Shown here piece after piece: positions 8,091-12,018 of a DNA stretch of 12,018 nt. The position numbers and the translations under genes are program-made. Position 1 is the first letter of the stretch. Each line of letters starts with the position of its first letter. Source of the DNA: Saksenaea vasiformis B4078 (taxonomy: Eukaryota; Mucoromycota; Mucoromycetes; Mucorales; Saksenaeaceae); the NCBI GenBank assembly GCA_000697055.1, contig JNDT01002266.1, positions 1 to 12,018 on the forward strand. Reading direction: 5' to 3'. Under the pieces are notes generated by a model. The model saw only the letters and a list, made by a program, of their open reading frames with translations, was not told where the DNA came from and ran no database searches.

Positions 8091-8560
8091 CAACACAGTT
8101 TTGACCTGCTGAAGAACAAGCTGTCAGAGGCCCTGGTACTGCAGTCACCAGATATGAACAAGCCATTCAGGATTGAAACCAATGCTTCAGATTTTGGCAT
8201 GGGAGCTGTCCTCCTCCAACCTGATGATCATGGTGTTTGGCATCTACTGGCTTTCGAGTTGAAGAAGCTTTCCAAGGTGGAGCGATCATATCTGGCCCAA
8301 GAATGGGAACTGCTGGCTGTACTCCATGCACTATGTACCTGGCACTGTTTCATTGATAGCACAGAAAAAAACTACACTGTTTATGTGGACCACTTATCCC
8401 TCAAGTGGTTGCAAAGCCAAAAGAACCTGACTGGTAGATTGGTACGATGGCTGAATGAACTGGAATTATATGATCCTGACATACAGTACTGACCAGACAG
8501 TGAAAACATAGTACCTGATCTACTGTCCCATATCGATGGCCCTGGATGTGAACCTGCTGA
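8091..8560 (+). pseudogene. RNase H of element 2, catalytic Asp lost
   Basis: The first catalytic motif reads TNASDFGMGAVLLQ, with Asn at 8181-8183 where the family has Asp (T-D-A-S), again one G-to-A change. The ELLAVLHALCTWHCFID helix shows Cys at 8334 and His at 8343 where the family usually has Arg, both explained by CpG changes. VDHLSLKWLQSQKNLTGR and the DLLSH end motif (His at 8529 for the usual Arg) follow. TGA at 8490 sits between IQY and the P-D-S-E-N motif, where Arg is expected. Confidence 0.9.
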
Positions 8561-9887
8561 AATAAATATTGAATCCAAGTATTTGTATACTGCTCTACTG
8601 GATGACGTTATTGAAGACCTGATCAAGGACTGGCTGAAGTTTTATGCAAGGGATCCAGCCACATGACCAAAACCCATCTGGGAGAAGTTAGAAAAGTATA
8701 AGAAACACTTTACTGTCCAGGACAAAATGGTATTCTGCAAGACCAGTGACCAAGGGGCACAGGAGCAACATTACATTCAATTCTCTCAGCGGGCTGACTT
8801 AGTGAAGGACTTTCACAGAGGCTTTGGACATAGTGGTGGTAATACACTCTATGACCTAATGAAATGACGATGGTGGTGGCCAAGGATGCAGGAGGATATC
8901 AACGAATGGCTCAAAACATGTCCACAGTGTCAACTATTGGCGAATGAAGACAAACATTACCATAAGGCCCCAATGTACCTATTGGAGATACCCAGAGCCT
9001 TCTCCCAATAGCATCTGGATTTCATTGGAGAATTGCCAGAAACAGCAAATGGTAATTGGTATATCCTGGTTGCAGTGGATTACACTACAAATTGGCCAAT
9101 TGCTCGCACTGTCCCAGATGCCACTGCACAGACAATTGTCAAATTCATGTATGAAGAAATAGTGATGCGATTTGGTTGTCCTGATGAAATCCTTACTGAT
9201 CATGGAACAAACTTCATGTCCAATGTCATAGCACAATATGTCTGTCTCATCAAAACGAATCACATGCTTACCTTGGCCTTCCATTCTAGAACCAATGGAA
9301 AATGTGAACAGTTAAACCAGACATTGAAAAAGATGCTCAAAAAATATGCAAACAGCAACATTTACTCATGGGATGAATACCTCAACACTGCGCTCTGGGC
9401 CTGCCATGTATGAAAACACTGCACCACTGGATTTAGCCCCTTCTACTTAACTTACAGCTGCGAACCTAAACTCTCAGGCGATCCTGCTAACCTGTTAATC
9501 AAGATAGTCAAAGAGGAACCAGCCCCCAAACTACTCGCCAATGATGCATTAACTTACCTACATAAACTACAAGAGGCATGGTAAACAGCCAAAAACTACC
9601 TGAAATGGAATGCTGAATCAGATAAGAAACGTTGGGATGAAGCAATGGCAACTCCCACACAAACATTCAAAGTTGGCAATGTGGTCTTACTCCATCATGA
9701 AAGCAAGAAAGGCATGGAGTTTGCATGGATGGGTCCATACAGAATTGTCAAGACAAATCCTGATACTGACACATATCAAATTCACAAAGTCAATGGCAAA
9801 CCATATTCCTCCTGGGTACATACTGACTGTCTACGCCCAGCCAATGTAACAGATAAAATGATCAATAAGTCATGGTATATTCTATGA
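8561..9887 (+). pseudogene. Integrase of element 2 with GPY/F-like C-terminus
   Basis: The zinc-binding HHCC module has His at 8814 and 8829 and CPQC at 8919-8930. The core triad is Asp 9018 (HLDFIGEL), Asp 9198 (ILTDHGTNF) and Glu 9306 (NGKCEQLN), with 35 residues between the last two, a DD35E core. Gln at 9309 and 9318 replaces the usual Arg residues of the E-R-L-N-R-T-L motif. The C-terminus carries FAWMGPYRIV, a GPY/F module, at about 9720-9749, then a PYSSWVHTDCLRPAN end. No chromodomain is visible. Stops are TGA 8664, TGA 8865, TAG 9009 (Trp expected before HLDFIG), TGA 9411 and TAA 9582. The natural stop is TGA 9885-9887. Confidence 0.92.
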
Positions 9888-9920
9888 GTAGCTCACACAC
9901 AGTCCAACCTCACTGCCCCT

Positions 9921-10120
9921 TGATTTTTTTTTCTTTCTCTTTCTTTCTCCCTTTTTACTCTCTTCTCTTTTGCTTTTCCACTTTTTTTTCCTTTGCATCT
10001 TTCTTTGCTTCTCTTCTTCTATCTTGTGTCCTATATGTCTTAGCCCTGCTTATATCCTATCTCTTCTCTTTTCTTATTATTATCCACTCTATCTATTCTT
10101 TGGTATTCCCTGATGTCTAC
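9921..10120 (+). repeat. Pyrimidine-rich low-complexity tract
   Basis: Runs of T and CT (TTTCTTTCTC-like) between the pol stop and the polypurine tract. A similar tract lies in the gag leader (5595-5650). It produces a hydrophobic Phe/Ser/Leu frame by composition alone. No tight motif was found. Confidence 0.7.
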
Positions 10121-10149
10121 TATGGTTGTCTGTGGTCATCCAACATTTT

Positions 10150-10159
10150 GGGGAGGAGA
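10150..10159 (+). other. Polypurine tract
   Basis: GGGGAGGAGA ends three bases before the TG that opens the 3' LTR. This is the expected place for the plus-strand DNA primer of an LTR retrotransposon. Confidence 0.75.
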
Positions 10160-10162
10160 TAT

Positions 10163-10494
10163 TGTCGCATCATTGCACTCGATCTTCACTTTTGGTAGTC
10201 AGTAACACAATGGATCAAAGTCTCTACAAGGCAACTTCCTTTTGTCTCTCAGCTGTCTTCCAAAAGCATAAACTTCCCCAAGGACATATCACACATGAAT
10301 CTGTTGAAGAACTATTCCTTTTGAGATAGAACAACTGTAAACGACTACATAAGAATAGGCCTGATTAGAAAATATAAAAAGGGAACATCGTTGGATAATA
10401 AAGCATCATCATTCTTCTTCTGTTATTCTATTGCTTCGTCTATCATCCTCTGGTGGTCTTGTTCAGTTATTTCAGATCCGGGATCGATATGACA
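10163..10494 (+). repeat. 3' LTR of element 2 (332 bp)
   Basis: It begins TGTCGCATC just after the polypurine tract and ends GATATGACA, so the tips are inverted TGTC/GACA. The U3 part (about 210 bp) leads to a TATA box, then AATAAA, then a CT-rich U5. The CpG-bearing TGTCGCA start against the TATGACA end is compatible with decay of a longer terminal inverted repeat. No clear partner LTR was found upstream of gag. A 5-bp target duplication would be CAATA (10495-10499), but I could not find its partner at the left. Confidence 0.7.
10373..10402 (+). promoter_or_regulatory. TATA box and AATAAA within the 3' LTR
   Basis: TATAAAAA (10373-10380) and AATAAA (10397-10402) lie 24 bp apart, marking the probable U3-R boundary and the poly(A) signal used for element transcripts. 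The spacing matches the upstream pair at 5363 and 5388. Confidence 0.6.
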
Positions 10495-10507
10495 CAATAA
10501 AATTATT

Positions 10508-10512
10508 AAAAA
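10508..10512 (-). terminator. RNA polymerase III terminator of tRNA-Ala
   Basis: Five A on the plus strand give a T5 run on the minus strand, one base after the tRNA 3' end. This is the usual Pol III stop. Confidence 0.8.
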
Positions 10513-10513
10513 G

Positions 10514-10586
10514 TGGAGAAGCGGAGCATCGATCTCCGTGCCTCTCGCATGCTAAGCGAGCGCTCTACCATTTGAGCTACATCCCC
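10514..10586 (-). tRNA. tRNA-Ala (anticodon AGC)
   Basis: A 73-nt cloverleaf on the minus strand. The anticodon stem CTCGC/GCGAG holds the loop TTAGCAT with anticodon AGC, which reads GCU/GCC once A34 is modified. The acceptor stem has the G3-U70 pair, the main alanine identity element, and discriminator A73; positions 6 and 67 form a U-U mismatch. The D stem is GCTC/GAGC with a GG-containing loop (A box); the T stem is CGGAG/CTCCG. The T loop is ATCGATG rather than the usual TTCGA-type, as in some plant and other tRNA-Ala genes as I recall them. No intron and no encoded CCA. A Pol III terminator follows directly, so it is probably functional. Confidence 0.95.
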
Positions 10587-10619
10587 TTGTATATTTGATA
10601 CATGGTGTATGACAATTTC

Positions 10620-11190
10620 TGGCCTTGCCGAAGAACGTGAGTTTTTTTATATATTTGTATAGTAATTATGATTACTTTATTTATATTATTTAATAATTTT
10701 TTTTTATTTTATTTAATTATTTTATATATGTTAATGTTAATAACTTATTTTTAATCTTAGATATAATAGTTAATATTAATTATTATATTTATTAATTTAA
10801 TAACTAATATTTTTCTTTTTTTATCTTTTTATTATATTTTTTTTATTTTTTTTTTCTATTTGATATTAATTTTTATTTTTTTTTATTTTTAGTTTTTTTA
10901 TATTTAAATGGTATAATTTTTATTTTATTTTTATTATTTTTTTTCTTTTTAATGATATATCTAATTTTTTAAATTATTTATTTATGTTAATTGAATTTGT
11001 TATATAAAATGACTCATATTAATATATAAGTCATATCAAATATGACTACAATAAAATAAACTCAGAAAGTTACTACAATTAGTATAGAACTGAATATCTT
11101 AATCTAAATAAAATTAAAGATCAAATTATAAAATAATTTTATTTGATTTAAGATTATAGTAAAAAAAAATAAGAAGAATATGACAAATAA
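10620..11190. other. Extremely AT-rich spacer
   Basis: No gene is visible. A hand count gives 17 G or C in the 300 bases 10681-10980, about 94% A+T. T runs dominate up to about 10980, after which the sequence becomes more mixed. The nine-base palindrome ATGACTCAT at 11009-11017 is a perfect AP-1/Gcn4-type site and, with AGTCAT near 11029, forms a loose inverted repeat. Its relevance is unknown in such AT-rich DNA. Confidence 0.7.
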
Positions 11191-11392
11191 GGAAGATGGT
11201 TATGTCTCATCAGAACATCCAAAAGTTTAGTAAATGCTGCATGTTTGCACATCACATGTCATCTCTTTCAAATGACCCTTTCTAAATAAAATGAGTACGT
11301 CCTCTTTAGAAGCATTTATGCTATTGTACAGTGGTGATCATTTCAATCAATCATATTTCTTCGAACATTGGTGGCTGCTCAAACGTTGCATA

Positions 11393-11398
11393 TTTATT
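11393..11398 (-). terminator. Possible poly(A) signal of the right-hand gene
   Basis: AATAAA on the minus strand, 15 bases past the TGA at 11413-11415. The position suits a 3' end, but AATAAA is common by chance in AT-rich DNA. Confidence 0.35.
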
Positions 11399-11412
11399 CA
11401 TCATCTTTTGAT

Positions 11413-11596
11413 TCAGAAAATGATCTCATATCTACAAACCTTCAGGACATCCACCTTCGGGACATCTGCCTCCTCTTTCATTCTATAATATAAATTGTAA
11501 ATCAGAGGAGTCGAAGGAAAAGGATACCTCTCAGCCGCCATCCAATAGCTTTTGAAAGAATGGCATACTATTCGACTTTGCAATGGTACCATGACT
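11413..11596 (-). other. Possible downstream exon or 3' UTR, with candidate 45-nt intron
   Basis: Downstream of the TGA at 11597 a different frame stays open to 11413. It contains a candidate intron at 11483-11527 on the minus strand: donor GTATCC, a CTGATT branch-like site, and acceptor TTATAG. The 45-nt length is typical of short fungal introns. It is a multiple of three and lacks stops, so the frame is kept either way. Joining this frame to the upstream one would need a further splice whose length leaves remainder 1 on division by 3; I found no convincing pair. Two imperfect 15-bp repeats (CTTCAGGACATCCAC and CTTCGGGACATCTGC) lie at about 11440-11470. It may simply be 3' UTR. Confidence 0.3.
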
Positions 11597-12018
11597 TCAG
11601 TAGAAGTAAACTGATCTGCGAAAGTGCTCTTCAGGCCACGTTGGTTCCACAAGCTTGTATTGATCCTTGTACTTCTCATAGAATGTGAGGATATTCTTGA
11701 AGTAGTTGGTCAGGAGCTTTACAACCAGGCTCTCATTCTGCACATGACGTGCAATGATTAACCTTTGATAGCAATGACCATACTCCAATATGGCGGTCCT
11801 TGTGATCCCTTCTTCATTGTGATGCACCTTGTCCAATGCATCAATGTATCGTCGATGTTGGTCAGATGCAATGGTCAACTCCTCTTTGCACCTCTGAAGA
11901 GACTCTTGGTCGGTGATTATGTGGTTCACCCACTGGAATCTCTCAACTGGGGCAGCCGTTTGGACTGGACGTTTGATCGTCAGTTGGTCCGCCACTTGGT
12001 CCGCCAATTGGTTGACAG
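11597..12018 (-). CDS. Hypothetical protein, 5' partial
   Basis: I do not recognise this protein. The frame is open from the right edge of the window to TGA 11597-11599, about 139 residues, so the start lies outside. The visible N-terminal part has an NQLADQVADQL repeat. The rest is charged and probably helical, with ERFQWVNHIITDQ and an aromatic, Lys-rich YFKNILTFYEKYKDQYK segment, ending in PTWPEEHFRRSVYFY. There is no signal peptide, membrane segment or known motif in view. CpG is frequent (5 in 11941-12018 by hand count), unlike the retroelements, and no internal stop is present, which fits an unsilenced host gene. The true 3' end may differ if an intron removes the stop. Confidence 0.55.
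   Translation of the reverse strand, partial: VNQLADQVADQLTIKRPVQTAAPVERFQWVNHIITDQESLQRCKEELTIASDQHRRYIDALDKVHHNEEGITRTAILEYGHCYQRLIIARHVQNESLVVKLLTNYFKNILTFYEKYKDQYKLVEPTWPEEHFRRSVYFY
11984..12018 (-). repeat. 12-bp tandem repeat coding (L/V)ADQ
   Basis: TTGGTCCGCCA occurs at 11984-11994 and 11996-12006, followed by a partial copy reaching the window edge. On the minus strand it codes for ADQ followed by Val or Leu. The array may continue to the right. Confidence 0.65.

Larger units (their letters stand above)
5336..10494 (+). mobile_element. Ty3/Gypsy LTR retrotransposon 2, degenerate
   Basis: Gag, CCHC knuckle, protease, RT, RNase H and integrase lie in one frame from ATG 5667 to the final TGA at 9885-9887, about 1406 codons with no frameshift. 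Fourteen internal stops interrupt it: TGA at 5823, 6135, 6162, 7299, 7503, 7779, 8490, 8664, 8865 and 9411; TAG at 5844 and 9009; TAA at 6300 and 9582. A polypurine tract and a 332-bp LTR close the 3' end. The 5' boundary at 5336 (TGTAGAAC) is a guess, since no sequence upstream of gag clearly matches the 3' LTR. It is a different lineage from element 1, judging by its gag, knuckle and RT motifs. RT and RNase H catalytic residues are lost. Confidence 0.9.

Noticed and set aside
181..9887. Alternative genetic code with TGA read as Arg (and TAA as Gln)
   Set aside because: TGA dominates at Arg positions, which is tempting, but CGA codons also remain in the same frames, catalytic residues are lost by the same mutation type, TAG and TAA occur too, and the final pol codon and the right-hand gene end with TGA. 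Hypermutation explains all of this.
9872..10198. Hydrophobic 108-residue frame after pol, possible env-like protein
   Set aside because: It is a product of the pyrimidine-rich tract (Phe, Ser, Leu), overlaps the polypurine tract and LTR, and has no envelope motif.
10681..10980. Centromere or organellar DNA insert
   Set aside because: AT richness alone supports neither; there is no repeat array and no organellar gene.

Overview
The window looks like a transposon-rich stretch of a eukaryotic nuclear genome, most likely fungal and perhaps an early-diverging fungus. The evidence is two Ty3/Gypsy LTR retrotransposons, a nuclear-type tRNA-Ala(AGC) gene, very AT-rich spacer DNA, eukaryotic poly(A) and TATA signals, and a possible 45-nt intron. 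The fungal assignment is inference; no species can be named from the sequence.

Layout. 7-183: AT-rich tandem array of about 50-bp units that cuts off an integrase. 181-4383 (minus strand): gag-pol of Ty3/Gypsy element 1, read right to left as Asn-rich gag, zinc motif, protease, RT, RNase H and integrase. 4384-5666: head-to-head spacer. It holds the putative element 1 promoter, a diverged leader relic of a plus-strand element, and the promoter, leader and putative primer-binding site of element 2. 5667-9887 (plus strand): gag-pol of Ty3/Gypsy element 2, a different lineage with a classical CCHC knuckle and a GPY/F-like integrase end. 9888-10494: pyrimidine-rich tract, polypurine tract and a 332-bp 3' LTR. 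10514-10586 (minus): tRNA-Ala(AGC), 19 nt from the LTR. 10620-11190: extremely AT-rich spacer. 11413-12018 (minus): the 3' part of an unrecognised host gene running off the right edge.

The main result is how the two elements decayed. Each gag-pol can be followed through about 4.2 kb in one unbroken frame with no frameshift. Element 1 is interrupted by 11 in-frame stops (8 TGA, 3 TAA) and element 2 by 14 (10 TGA, 2 TAA, 2 TAG). Every stop can be explained by one C-to-T change on one strand, most often CGA to TGA where the family has arginine. Conserved arginines have also become His, Cys or Gln, and in element 2 catalytic aspartates of RT and RNase H have become Asn. CpG is scarce in element 2 by hand count but common in the right-hand host gene. 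This points to cytosine-methylation-linked deamination or a RIP-like process acting on repeats, not to ordinary drift. Neither element can encode a full polyprotein as written.
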